NCBI RefSeq assembly: GCF_002379365.1 | Contig: NZ_JQIU01000007.1 | Coordinates: forward strand, 223,679-287,678 | Length of the DNA stretch: 64,000 bases | Direction of reading: 5' to 3' | From: Brachyspira sp. G79 | GTDB taxonomy: Bacteria; Spirochaetota; Brachyspiria; Brachyspirales; Brachyspiraceae | Translations under genes and position numbers: made by a program | The notes under the pieces: model-generated | What the model was told of the DNA's origin: nothing | What the model saw: only the letters and a program-made list of their open reading frames with translations | The model's database searches: none | Shown: positions 1-7,934 of the stretch, in pieces | Layout of the letters: each line of letters opens with the position of its first letter | How positions within the stretch are numbered: position 1 is the first letter of the stretch

Positions 1-290
1 CATAATAATAAACTTAAAAAAGCTATAATAAAAATATCAACAATACCTGAAAATAGATATAGTCTATATTTATTAATTGTTTTTGCATCCTTTGATAATT
101 CTTCAAGAAGAGTATCAATATCACCAAAAGATTTAATGGCATTGTTAAAAGCTTCTTTTTCATCTTTTCCATTATTAATATATTCTTCAGTTTTCATATA
201 TAAATAATTTCTAAGCTCTTCAATCTGATCACTAACTTTTTGGGTATTAGGATATTTATTTTTTAATTCATTACAAAAATCATCTATCAT
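1..290 (-). CDS. HAAS-like (DUF1700-type) membrane protein, partial
   Basis: The 5' part of a gene that runs off the left edge of the window. The ATG at 290 opens a frame with no stop through position 1 (96 codons). The first 75 or so residues are charged and helical, with a pattern of the kind NAIKSFGDIDTLLEEL that resembles the HAAS/DUF1700 domain found next to PadR regulators. A hydrophobic stretch (LYLFSGIVDIFIIAFF) then begins a membrane segment. It lies 33 nt downstream of the padR-like gene in the same direction, the usual PadR-target arrangement. The family call is from pattern recognition; the function is unknown. Confidence 0.6.
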   Translation of the reverse strand, partial: MIDDFCNELKNKYPNTQKVSDQIEELRNYLYMKTEEYINNGKDEKEAFNNAIKSFGDIDTLLEELSKDAKTINKYRLYLFSGIVDIFIIAFLSLLL

Positions 291-323
291 AATATTTTCT
301 CTTTTATACAAGATATACGATAT

Positions 324-654
324 CTATTCAATATCAAGAAGTTTATCTATTATCTTTTTGGTAAAAAGCCATATATCTCTTTCTTCTTTCAAAAACTTTT
401 TACCTTCTTCTGTAATCTTGTAATATTTTCTTCTTCCGCCCTGACTTTCATCTCCCCAGTAGCCTTCTATCATCTTTTTACTTTCAAGCCTTCTTATAGC
501 ACTGTACAAAGTCTGACCATTAATCTCATATTCTCCATTAGTTTTATCAGTTATCAATTTAGAAAGCTCATAACCGTAAGAATCATTATCTTTTAAAAAA
601 ATGCAAAACTACAGCATCTATATGACCTCGTATAATATCGCTTTCTATATACAT
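324..654 (-). pseudogene. PadR-family transcriptional regulator, frameshifted
   Basis: The 77-residue open part (324-557) is the C-terminal two thirds of a PadR winged helix, with the wing [17 protein letters not shown] and the recognition-helix region [18 protein letters not shown]. The missing N-terminus is encoded just upstream in another frame: an ATG at 654 with a GAGGA ribosome binding site gives [19 protein letters not shown], then hits a stop after a run of seven A (plus strand 595-601). Removing one base from that run restores [13 protein letters not shown] and a continuous protein of about 109 residues of normal PadR length. It is a recent inactivation, a slippage-switchable gene or a sequencing error. 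It probably controls the HAAS gene downstream. Confidence 0.85.
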
Positions 655-692
655 TATATTCTAAATCCTCATCAAATTAATAATTATAAATA

Positions 693-721
693 AAAGTAAA
701 GTAAATGTATAAATTTGTCAA
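693..721 (-). promoter_or_regulatory. Candidate sigma-70 promoter of the padR-HAAS pair
   Basis: On the minus strand a perfect TTGACA (716-721) is followed 17 nt later by TACTTT (693-698), a weak -10. It lies about 40 nt upstream of the padR start. Confidence 0.4.
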
Positions 722-763
722 TAGCTATATTTTATAGGCTATATAACAATTTTTATTAATACA

Positions 764-803
764 AAAAATAGGCCTGAAATTTATAACAACTTCAAGCCTA
801 TTT
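764..803 (-). terminator. Intrinsic terminator after the ankyrin gene
   Basis: An inverted repeat (arms 764-777 and 791-803, core AATAGGC/GCCTATT with TGAA/TTCA) followed on the minus strand by a run of T. It lies 27 nt past the stop codon of the 830-2851 gene. Confidence 0.75.
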
Positions 804-829
804 AGTACACAATTATAATATAATGATAA

Positions 830-2851
830 TTACCACCATTTTTTATTTAAATCTGGTTTTCTTATATATTCTGGAAGAACTAATTCTTTTTTATCATCAT
901 TAGTAGTAGTATTGTTATTATTTTCAGGTATATACCTAGAATCACCTCTCAAATAAGAAGCTATATTTTCATATCCATTATCATAAGCCAAATCAGCAGC
1001 TGTATAACCGTCTGTGTCTTTTATATTTTTATCAGCATTACATTTTTCTACCAATGCCATAACACTGTCCATATTACCATAGGCAGCTGAATAATGCAAA
1101 GCAGTATCCCCAGTAGAATCTTTTATATTAACATCAGCTCCTCCATCCTGAACCAAAGACACTAAAGCATCAGAATTATCTTCCAAAGCAGCATAATGTA
1201 TAGGGTACATACTTTCATTGTTAGCTATATTAACGCTTGATTTATCAGAAGAAACTATATTTTTTATAACATCAGAAGAAGCATACATTGCAGCATAATG
1301 AAGTGCAGTATTTCCGTCAGAGTTTTGTATTTTTGTATCAGCACCATATTTTAAAAGTACAGTAACTGTAGAAGGATTATCTTTCATAGAAGCCCAATGC
1401 AAAGGAGTATCATTTCCATTATTATCTGTTTCATTAACTAATGTTTTATCTTTTTCTAATAATAATATAACCGCATCATCATTTCCATTAGCTGAAGCTA
1501 CATGTATAGGCATAGCTCCGTCTACATCATCTCTTGCTCTTATATTACATCCAGCCTCTATAAGAGTATATATTATATCAGCATTTCCTATATATGAAGC
1601 AGTTATTAAAGGAGTAGCTCCTCCCAAATACCAATTATCAAAAGTAGCCTCATAAGGAAGTTTTACTTCTTTATTAATATCTTTATAAGAAAGCAAAGCC
1701 TCTACAGAATCTAGGCTATTATTAATAACAGCTAAATGCAAAGGAGAATATCCGTTTTCATCTACGAAGTTAGGATTAACACCCTCTTTTATTAAAGTAT
1801 TTATAGCTATTATATCATTATTTTTTACAGCAACTAAAAGTTCAAGCTGTTTAACATCAAGAGGCTTTTGTTCATTATTTTGTGTATCATATCCAGCAGT
1901 AGCGGGCTGTTCTGGAACAGATTCTTCAGCTATTTCACCTTGCATATTTTCATCTATAGCTTCTCTCTCCTCTGCCTGAGCAATTGTATCTCCTTCTAAA
2001 GTTTCTTCTTCCACATTTTCTTCTGTATTATTATCAGCAACAGATGTTTCATCATCAGTTACTTCTTCAGCGTCCTCTCTTGCTATATTTCCAGTTAAAT
2101 AATTTCTAACATCATCACGTCTTGCATAATATACAGGATTATTTCCATCTTTAGTTAAACTCTCTTTATCAGCACCCAAATCAACAAGAGCCTGAACGGT
2201 CTGAAGTGAAGAGAAAGCAGCAGCATAATGAAGAGCAGTCCAGCCATCTGCATCTTTTGCTTCTATATCTGCACCATTTTCCATTAATAATTTAACTGTA
2301 TCTGGCTTATCTTTCATAGCAGCCCAATGCAAAGGAGTATTTCCTCTATTATCTGTATCATTTATTGTAGTAGGGTCTTTCTCTAAAAGTATTGATACTA
2401 CTTCATTGTTTCCGTTAGCTGATGCCATATGTATAGCCATACTTCCGTCAACATCATCTCTGGCTTTAATATCGGCGTTATTATCAAGCAAAGCTTTAAC
2501 TATATTTGCATCGCCTATATATGAAGCTAAAATCAAAGGACTTGCTCCGCCTAAATACCAGCCGTCTATACTTACCTTCATATCTAGTTTGGAATTAATA
2601 TTTATATTTTCATCTTTAAGCAAAGTATTTACAGTGTTTAAGTCTTTATTATAAATTGCTCTATGTAAAGGAGTATACCCTTCTCCGTCCAATACATTTA
2701 TATCTATATCTGGAGAGCTAGATAATATATTTGATACATTATCTGCGTTTTTTTCATTAATAGCATTAAACAAGCTAGTTTCATTGGTTGTTAATGCGAA
2801 TATAGAATAACTAAAAGTTAAGAATATAGCTAAGAATTTAATACGTTTCAC
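830..2851 (-). CDS. Exported ankyrin-repeat protein with two homologous halves
   Basis: About 673 residues. The GTG at 2851 is chosen as start because GGAG (2860-2863) lies 8 nt upstream and a clean signal peptide follows (VKRIKFLAIFLTFSYSIFA); an upstream ATG at 2920 would place a second hydrophobic stretch before it. Ankyrin repeats fill residues 27-260 and again about 350-650, joined by a very acidic linker of about 85 residues rich in E, D and N. The two halves align with each other (both contain WYLGGA, RARDDVDG or KARDDVDG, and IH.ASANGN), which shows an internal duplication. It is probably periplasmic or outer-membrane associated and binds proteins; the ligand is unknown. It ends with an Asn/Thr tail and a conserved-looking LNKKWW. 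Confidence 0.9.
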   Translation of the reverse strand: MKRIKFLAIFLTFSYSIFALTTNETSLFNAINEKNADNVSNILSSSPDIDINVLDGEGYTPLHRAIYNKDLNTVNTLLKDENININSKLDMKVSIDGWYLGGASPLILASYIGDANIVKALLDNNADIKARDDVDGSMAIHMASANGNNEVVSILLEKDPTTINDTDNRGNTPLHWAAMKDKPDTVKLLMENGADIEAKDADGWTALHYAAAFSSLQTVQALVDLGADKESLTKDGNNPVYYARRDDVRNYLTGNIAREDAEEVTDDETSVADNNTEENVEEETLEGDTIAQAEEREAIDENMQGEIAEESVPEQPATAGYDTQNNEQKPLDVKQLELLVAVKNNDIIAINTLIKEGVNPNFVDENGYSPLHLAVINNSLDSVEALLSYKDINKEVKLPYEATFDNWYLGGATPLITASYIGNADIIYTLIEAGCNIRARDDVDGAMPIHVASANGNDDAVILLLEKDKTLVNETDNNGNDTPLHWASMKDNPSTVTVLLKYGADTKIQNSDGNTALHYAAMYASSDVIKNIVSSDKSSVNIANNESMYPIHYAALEDNSDALVSLVQDGGADVNIKDSTGDTALHYSAAYGNMDSVMALVEKCNADKNIKDTDGYTAADLAYDNGYENIASYLRGDSRYIPENNNNTTTNDDKKELVLPEYIRKPDLNKKWW

Positions 2852-3002
2852 TTCTGATACTCCAATTTTATAAATTATCAATAATAAGTATATTAGATAA
2901 TAAATAAATATCAAGTACAATAAAAAATTTATACATAAAATTTTACTTTAATTAATTTTTTTATAATAATTAATTTTTTATAAAAACAATAATTATAAAA
3001 AC

Positions 3003-3030
3003 TTGAAATAAAAAGTAATTATGATAAAAT
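3003..3030 (+). promoter_or_regulatory. Candidate promoter of the riboswitch-antiporter transcript
   Basis: TTGAAA (3003-3008) and TAAAAT (3025-3030) separated by 16 nt. Transcription would begin a few bases before the fluoride aptamer and give a leader of about 200 nt. Confidence 0.55.
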
Positions 3031-3043
3031 ATTTCATAAAAAT

Positions 3044-3137
3044 AAGGAATGAGGTCTCCTTAGATTATTTACATTATCAAATAATCAAACCGCTTAATAT
3101 TTATTTCCAGATAAAATATAAAAGCTGATGACTTCTG
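3044..3137 (+). promoter_or_regulatory. Fluoride riboswitch (crcB motif) aptamer
   Basis: The leader carries the conserved fluoride-aptamer pattern in order. P1 is AAGGA (3044-3048) with TCCTT (3057-3061) enclosing ATGAGGTC. Next come AAACCGCTT (3087-3095) and AAGCTGATGACTTCTGC (3122-3138). GCTT (3092-3095) pairs with AAGC (3122-3125), and the signature pseudoknot forms between GAGGTC (3051-3056) and GACTTC (3130-3135), with one G-U pair. The joining loop holds an extra AT hairpin (GATTATTT/AAATAATC), and the stem closed by GCTT/AAGC is enlarged. This recognition is by motif and covariation, not by a computed score. Confidence 0.88.
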
Positions 3138-3185
3138 CAAATTTATGATTTTTTTATGTATTTGCAGACAGCAGTTTTATATTTT
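3113..3185 (+). terminator. Riboswitch expression platform: terminator hairpin
   Basis: TCTGCAAAT (3134-3142) pairs with ATTTGCAGA (3160-3168), extended by GCTG/CAGC (3124-3127 with 3169-3172) and AAAATATAAAA/TTTTATATTTT (3113-3123 with 3175-3185). The 5' arm uses the 3' strand of the aptamer (GCTGATGACTTCTGC), so aptamer and hairpin exclude each other. Fluoride binding would favour read-through into the antiporter gene. Confidence 0.7.
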
Positions 3186-3241
3186 CTAAAATCTTAAATT
3201 CATAATAAAAAATCAAATACTATTAAAAAGGATTTAATCTT

Positions 3242-4432
3242 ATGCTTCTTAGTTTGGCATTAATATTTTTATGCGGAATGCTTTTAGGAAAAATATTTTC
3301 TCTATTAAAACTTCCTTCTCTTTTAGGGCTTATTATAACTGGAATTATATTAGGTCCATATTGTTTGAATTTATTAGACAGTTCAATACTTTCAATATCA
3401 GCAGATTTAAGAGAATTGGCTCTTATTATAATTCTTACGCGTGCGGGTCTTAATCTTGATATAGATGACTTAAAAAAAGTAGGACGTCCTGCAATACTAA
3501 TGTGTTTTCTCCCTGCAAGTTTTGAGATAATAGGAATGGTTTTAATAGCTCCAAAATTTTTTAATATTACTTTATTTGAAGCAGCTTTAATGGGTTCGGT
3601 TGTAGCTGCTGTTTCTCCTGCTGTACTTGTTCCTAAAATGCTCAAACTTATTGATGAAAGATATGGTACTAATAAAAGTATACCTCAATTACTTATGGCA
3701 GGTGCTTCTGTTGATGATATATTTGTAATAGTGTTATTTGCTTCTTTTACTTCCTTAGTTAAAGGCGGAAGTATTTCAGCACTTGATTTTTTGAAAATAC
3801 CTACTTCTATAATATTTGGGCTTTTAATAGGTGTTATAATAGCATTAATACTCACAAAATTTTTCTCACGCTTTCATATAAGAGACAGTGCCAAAGTTGT
3901 TATAATATTAAGTATATCATTTATACTTGTAACAATAGAGAACTCAATCTCAAAATTTTTTAATGGTATTATAGGATTTTCTGGTCTTCTTGCTGTTATG
4001 AGTGTAGGAGCATCTTTAAAAGCTAAAAGATCAGAATTATCAAAAAGGCTTTCTTTAAAATATTCCAAACTTTGGGTAGCTGCTGAAATTATGCTTTTTG
4101 TACTTGTTGGTGCTGCTGTAAATATAAAATATGCTCTCAATACTGGCTTTACTGGTATTTTACTCATATTCGCTGTATTAATTTTTAGAATGCTTGGGGT
4201 TTTGATTTCTCTAATAAAAACTAATTTAAATAAAAAAGAGAGAATATTCAGCATGATTGCCTACTGTCCGAAAGCAACTGTACAGGCTGCAATAGGCTCA
4301 ATTCCTTTATCTTTAGGTTTTGCTTCAGGAGAAATCATACTCACTATAGCAGTACTTGCAATACTTATAACTGCCCCTTTAGGATCTTTTGCAATAGAGT
4401 TTTTTTATAAAAGATTATTAGAGCATGAATAA
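3242..4432 (+). CDS. Monovalent cation:proton antiporter (CPA family), fluoride-controlled
   Basis: 396 residues, almost entirely membrane-embedded (about 11-12 segments), with no cytoplasmic regulatory domain. The sequence has the Na+/H+ exchanger pattern: LLGKIFSLLKLPSLLGLIITG near the start and GASVDDIFVIVLF (about residues 158-170), whose paired Asp is the expected ion-binding site. It should exchange Na+ or K+ for protons across the inner membrane. An AAGGA lies about 9 nt before the ATG. Its only neighbour in the transcript is the fluoride riboswitch, so it is likely induced by fluoride; antiporters are a known minor gene class under this riboswitch. Whether it moves fluoride or corrects ion imbalance during fluoride stress cannot be seen from the sequence. 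Confidence 0.85.
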   Translation: MLLSLALIFLCGMLLGKIFSLLKLPSLLGLIITGIILGPYCLNLLDSSILSISADLRELALIIILTRAGLNLDIDDLKKVGRPAILMCFLPASFEIIGMVLIAPKFFNITLFEAALMGSVVAAVSPAVLVPKMLKLIDERYGTNKSIPQLLMAGASVDDIFVIVLFASFTSLVKGGSISALDFLKIPTSIIFGLLIGVIIALILTKFFSRFHIRDSAKVVIILSISFILVTIENSISKFFNGIIGFSGLLAVMSVGASLKAKRSELSKRLSLKYSKLWVAAEIMLFVLVGAAVNIKYALNTGFTGILLIFAVLIFRMLGVLISLIKTNLNKKERIFSMIAYCPKATVQAAIGSIPLSLGFASGEIILTIAVLAILITAPLGSFAIEFFYKRLLEHE

Positions 4433-4821
4433 TTATTATAAAGACTTCTTAAAAAGAATTTTTATATACCTAGATAACTATAATTTGGCAAATTTTAGTT
4501 ATCTATGAATGTAATTACCATATTATATATTTTTATTAATAAACAAAATATGTTTTAAATATATAATAGTTATCTTATTTCGTATAATAATAGTTAATCA
4601 GCCGCATATCACTTCAGATACTTCCTCACTTCGTTCGGTAGCGTTGACATTTTATAAGAATAAACAGTGCTGTGAGAAAAGCTGCCTGCAAAGCGTCACG
4701 AATGAAGATGAAGGAAAGCTCGCTTTTGACAAACTTAAAAATTTTAAGAATATCCTTTTTTAGGAAAATACTAAAAAAGAATATTCTGACTTATTTAATT
4801 ATTAACTTTAAATAGTAAAAA
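4433..4821. other. Intergenic region with hairpin and decayed repeats
   Basis: 389 nt without a credible gene. It holds a 9-bp hairpin (AGATAACTA/TAGTTATCT, 4472-4504) just after the antiporter, a GC-richer core around 4600-4720, and the motif TTTTGACAAACTTAAAAATT at about 4733, which recurs near 6113 and inverted near 5846. Confidence 0.5.
4463..4494 (+). repeat. Dispersed repeat, copy 1
   Basis: TATATACCTAGATAACTATA followed by ATTTGGCAAA; the same block with four changes recurs at 40714-40745. Both lie just downstream of a plus-strand gene. Confidence 0.5.
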
Positions 4822-5586
4822 TTATTCTTCTGCACCCAATTCTTTAAGTTTTTCTATTGCCTCATCTTCATCAGCATAATATAAAACTCCGTCTCCGTCC
4901 TCATCTGTACTATTTATATCAAAACCTAAATCTCTAACTAAATATTCAAATACTTCTGTATTATTATTCAAAGCAGCCATATGAAGACCGTTTGCATCAT
5001 ACATGTTTTTAGAGTTTACAACATCAGGATCAGCCTGCACAAGCATTTTTATTACATCAACATTTCCAGTACCGCAAGCCCATAAAAAGGCATTCCAGCC
5101 GTCATCATCTTTTACGTAAGGGTCTGCTCCATTGTCAAGCAAATATTTCATTATACCTAAATCTCTGTAGAATACGGCAAATATCAAAGGCGTAGCACCA
5201 TTAGCAGCATAACTATCATTCATAAAATCGCTGTATATACTATCATCGCCATAATAAGACTCATCAATATCTTCACCTTCTTCTATCAATTCCATTACTC
5301 TCTTTAAACTATGATTTTCTATAGCCTCAAATATATCATAGTCTTCGCTGTATTCCCCTTCCTCTCTGTTGGCATAGGATAAGGCAGAGTTCATATTAAC
5401 AAATTTGCCCTGTATCTTTACAACATTAGTATAAGTTTTATGATAAATATTATCTGGATTACTTACATACACAGAATTATTGCTTATACTTACACTAACC
5501 TCTTCTTTTTTCTTGCATGATATAATAAAAATAATTGATAATAAAGAAATTAACAATATATTTTTTAAAACTTTTATTCTTTTCAT
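4822..5586 (-). CDS. Ankyrin-repeat lipoprotein, paralogue 1
   Basis: 254 residues from the ATG at 5586, the start that leaves a proper lipoprotein signal (MKRIKVLKNILLISLLSI then IFIISC, Cys about residue 24). A linker is followed by about four ankyrin repeats in the C-terminal two thirds, including NGATPLIFAVFYRDLGIMKY and GLHMAALNNNTEVFEYLV. It is very similar along its whole length to the protein at 6157-6918, with the same signal peptide and the same last repeat. It should sit lipid-anchored in the cell envelope. The ligand is unknown. Its upstream gap is occupied by palindromic repeats. Confidence 0.85.
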   Translation of the reverse strand: MKRIKVLKNILLISLLSIIFIISCKKKEEVSVSISNNSVYVSNPDNIYHKTYTNVVKIQGKFVNMNSALSYANREEGEYSEDYDIFEAIENHSLKRVMELIEEGEDIDESYYGDDSIYSDFMNDSYAANGATPLIFAVFYRDLGIMKYLLDNGADPYVKDDDGWNAFLWACGTGNVDVIKMLVQADPDVVNSKNMYDANGLHMAALNNNTEVFEYLVRDLGFDINSTDEDGDGVLYYADEDEAIEKLKELGAEE

Positions 5587-5657
5587 AAACACCGCCGTAT
5601 AGTAATTAATAATTTGTGAAGTATTATACAATAAAAACAAATTATTTTCTATAAAAA

Positions 5658-5718
5658 ATTAAAAAATCTCGCTTCAAGGCTCTAGCAATAGACATTGCTA
5701 GACGCTTGATTTTTTAAT
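5658..5718. repeat. Palindromic 60-bp repeat, copy 1
   Basis: Begins ATTAAAAAATCTCGC and ends GATTTTTTAAT, with CTAGCAAT/ATTGCTAG at the centre, so each copy can fold on itself. Copy 2 starts 124 bp later. Confidence 0.8.
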
Positions 5719-5781
5719 ATATTTATCTTGAAACGCGAACTATTTTTTATTAATTATTAATAAAAATTGCCTAATTAAAAA

Positions 5782-5841
5782 ATTAAAAAATCTCGCTTCA
5801 AGGCTCTAGCAATAGACATTGCTAGACGCTCGATTTTTTTA
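5782..5841. repeat. Palindromic 60-bp repeat, copy 2
   Basis: Differs from copy 1 at only a few positions (GCTCGATT for GCTTGATT near the 3' end). The two direct copies lie between the ankyrin lipoprotein paralogues, upstream of the first and downstream of the second. Confidence 0.8.
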
Positions 5842-6156
5842 TATACTAAAAATTTTTAACTTTGTCAACTGATGCTCTTTATATAGAATTATCAACTTTT
5901 TTGACGCACAAAAAAGTTGCTGCCACAGGCACGCTTCGCGAAAACGCAAATACTACAACCTTATATTATTACAATACGTATTAAATGTATAGTAATACCT
6001 GAAATTTAGGTTAAAAATGCAGTCTTTTTGGTTCTTTTGGTCACAAAAAGAACTAGGGGTGTGGGGGCAAAGCCACCACAAACAATAAAATTAAAAATCT
6101 AAATTTTGACAAACTTAAAAATTTTCAGTATATATTAATGTATTACACAATTTATA

Positions 6157-6918
6157 TTATTTGGCACCAAGTTCTTTTAATTTTTTTATTGCCTCGTCTT
6201 TTTCAGCATAATCTAAAACTCCGTCTCCATCCTCATCTGTACTGTTTATATCAAAACCTAAATCCCTAACTAAATATTCAAATACCTCTGTATTATTATT
6301 TAAAGCAGCCATATGAAGTCCGTTTTCATCATAGACATGTTTAGAATTAACTAAATCAGGATAAAACTTTACAATCATTTTTATTACATCAACATTTCCA
6401 ACAGCGCAAGCCCATAAAAAGGCTTTCCAATTGTAAGGGTAATCATCTTTAGTATAAGGATCAGCACCTTTATCAAGCAAATATTTCATTATACCCAAAT
6501 CTCTATAAAATATAGCAAACATTAAAGGAGTAGCTCCGTCAAGATAATAATAATCATTGAAAAAATCGCTATATTTTCTCTCACCGCTATAAGTTTGATT
6601 TATATCTTCACCTTCTCCTATTAATTCCATTACTCTTTTTAAGCTATGATTTTCTATAGCTTCAAATATATCATAGACTTCGCTGTATTCTCCTTCCTCC
6701 CTGTTGGCATAATAGAAAGCAGAGTTAATATTAATAAATTTACCTTGAATCTTTACAACATTAGTGTAAGTTTTATGATAAATATTATCTGGACTGCTTA
6801 CATACACAGAATTATTGCTTATACTAGCCTCTTCTTTTTTCTCGCATGATGTAATAAAAATAATTGATAATAATAAAGAAATCAATAATATAGTTTTTAA
6901 CACTTTTATTCTTTTCAT
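6157..6918 (-). CDS. Ankyrin-repeat lipoprotein, paralogue 2
   Basis: 253 residues from the ATG at 6918 (MKRIKVLKTILLISLLLSI, lipobox FITSC). The architecture matches its neighbour at 4822-5586: lipoprotein signal, a conserved NSVYVSSPDNIYHKTYTNVV segment, then ankyrin repeats with LDGATPLMFAIFYRDLGIMK. The pair clearly arose by tandem duplication. Differences cluster in the middle of the ankyrin region (residues about 115-175), which fits ligand-surface divergence. The ribosome binding site is weak (GCGGTG). Envelope location is inferred from the lipobox. Confidence 0.85.
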   Translation of the reverse strand: MKRIKVLKTILLISLLLSIIFITSCEKKEEASISNNSVYVSSPDNIYHKTYTNVVKIQGKFININSAFYYANREEGEYSEVYDIFEAIENHSLKRVMELIGEGEDINQTYSGERKYSDFFNDYYYLDGATPLMFAIFYRDLGIMKYLLDKGADPYTKDDYPYNWKAFLWACAVGNVDVIKMIVKFYPDLVNSKHVYDENGLHMAALNNNTEVFEYLVRDLGFDINSTDEDGDGVLDYAEKDEAIKKLKELGAK

Positions 6919-7040
6919 AAACACCGCAATATAGTAATTAATATAATTTGAGATATTATAGCATAATGATTAAAGAATTAAAAATAAAAAAATACCACTC
7001 ATAAAATGAATGGCATTAATTTTCTATTATCAAAAATAAA

Positions 7041-7919
7041 TTATATAGCCTCAGAACCGCCTATAATATCAAGAAGCTCATTAGTAATATGTTCCTGTCT
7101 TGCTCTGTTCGCTTTATTTTTCAAATCAGTAATTAATCTTTCAGCATTATCAGTAGCATTTCTCATAGCAATAGAGCGTTCAGCATTCTCTGATAAAAAT
7201 GAACTTGTAAGCATAAAATAGAAATATGTTTTTATAGCCATAGGCACAATCTCTTTTAATACATCTTCTATATTAGGCTCTATCACATAATCAAGTTTTT
7301 TCTTAATTTTATGACCTTCTATATCCTCTTCATCAGGTATCATAGGTATTAAACTTTTTATTTTAGGTATATGAACCACCCTTGTATAATACCTAGTATA
7401 TATTACTTCAACTCTCGAAGCATTATCCACAGCATATTCATGCATGAAACGCTGAACTACTGTAGCACAGTCATCAAAAGTAGATTCTTCATCTATACGG
7501 GGATATTTTCTAGCTATTGGTATACCTTGCTTTTCAAAATATGCCTCCCCCTTTTTACCAAGCACATGAAGCTGAACCTCTCTTCCATGTCTGTGATGAT
7601 GTCTTATCCTCTCCATAGCCTCATCAAAAATTTTAGTATTATAAGAACCGCACAAACCTCTACTTGAAGTTACAACAAAAAGTATAATATTTTTTATTTT
7701 CTTTTTCGGAGCAAGAAGCGGATGCACATGATCCATATCAGAATGCGAAAGGTCTTCTACTATTCTGTTGAGTTTTTGAGTAAAAGGACGCATACCCTGC
7801 TCTACTGTAAGTATTTTAGCAGTTCTTGAACGTGCTATCATATCCATAGTCTTTGTGATTTTATGTGTGCTTGTTACAGCTTTAATTCTTGCTTTTAATA
7901 CATTAAGTTTCTCTGCCAT
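7041..7919 (-). CDS. atpG: F-type ATP synthase gamma subunit
   Basis: 292 residues from the ATG at 7919 (GGAG 8 nt upstream, 7928-7931). Gamma is the central rotor stalk of F1. The N-terminus (KARIKAVTSTHKITKTMDMI) and the C-terminus (NAERLITDLKNKANRARQEH, ITNELLDIIGG) match the family's two long coiled-coil ends; VTSSRGLCGSYN is the usual Rossmann-like core motif. It follows a glycosyltransferase gene instead of atpA, and no beta or epsilon gene comes after it: the next genes are ankyrin lipoproteins. Confidence 0.97.
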   Translation of the reverse strand: MAEKLNVLKARIKAVTSTHKITKTMDMIARSRTAKILTVEQGMRPFTQKLNRIVEDLSHSDMDHVHPLLAPKKKIKNIILFVVTSSRGLCGSYNTKIFDEAMERIRHHHRHGREVQLHVLGKKGEAYFEKQGIPIARKYPRIDEESTFDDCATVVQRFMHEYAVDNASRVEVIYTRYYTRVVHIPKIKSLIPMIPDEEDIEGHKIKKKLDYVIEPNIEDVLKEIVPMAIKTYFYFMLTSSFLSENAERSIAMRNATDNAERLITDLKNKANRARQEHITNELLDIIGGSEAI

Positions 7920-7934
7920 AATCAAAACTCCAAA

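Larger units (their letters stand above)
5587..6156. other. Repeat-rich intergenic region
   Basis: 570 nt without a gene. It contains two copies of a 60-bp palindromic repeat (see 5658 and 5782) and three further hairpins: CAACTTTTTT/AAAAAAGTTG (5893-5919), GTTCTTTT/AAAAGAAC (6031-6053) and TGTGG..GCC/CCACA (6059-6081). Base composition from 5890 to 6085 is clearly richer in G+C than the surroundings. Confidence 0.6.

Noticed and set aside
4822-6918. EF-hand-like DEDGDG motif near the C-terminus of both ankyrin lipoproteins
   Set aside because: The residues fall at the normal loop and turn of the last ankyrin repeat (D.DGD followed by a YA helix) and lack the full 12-residue calcium loop.
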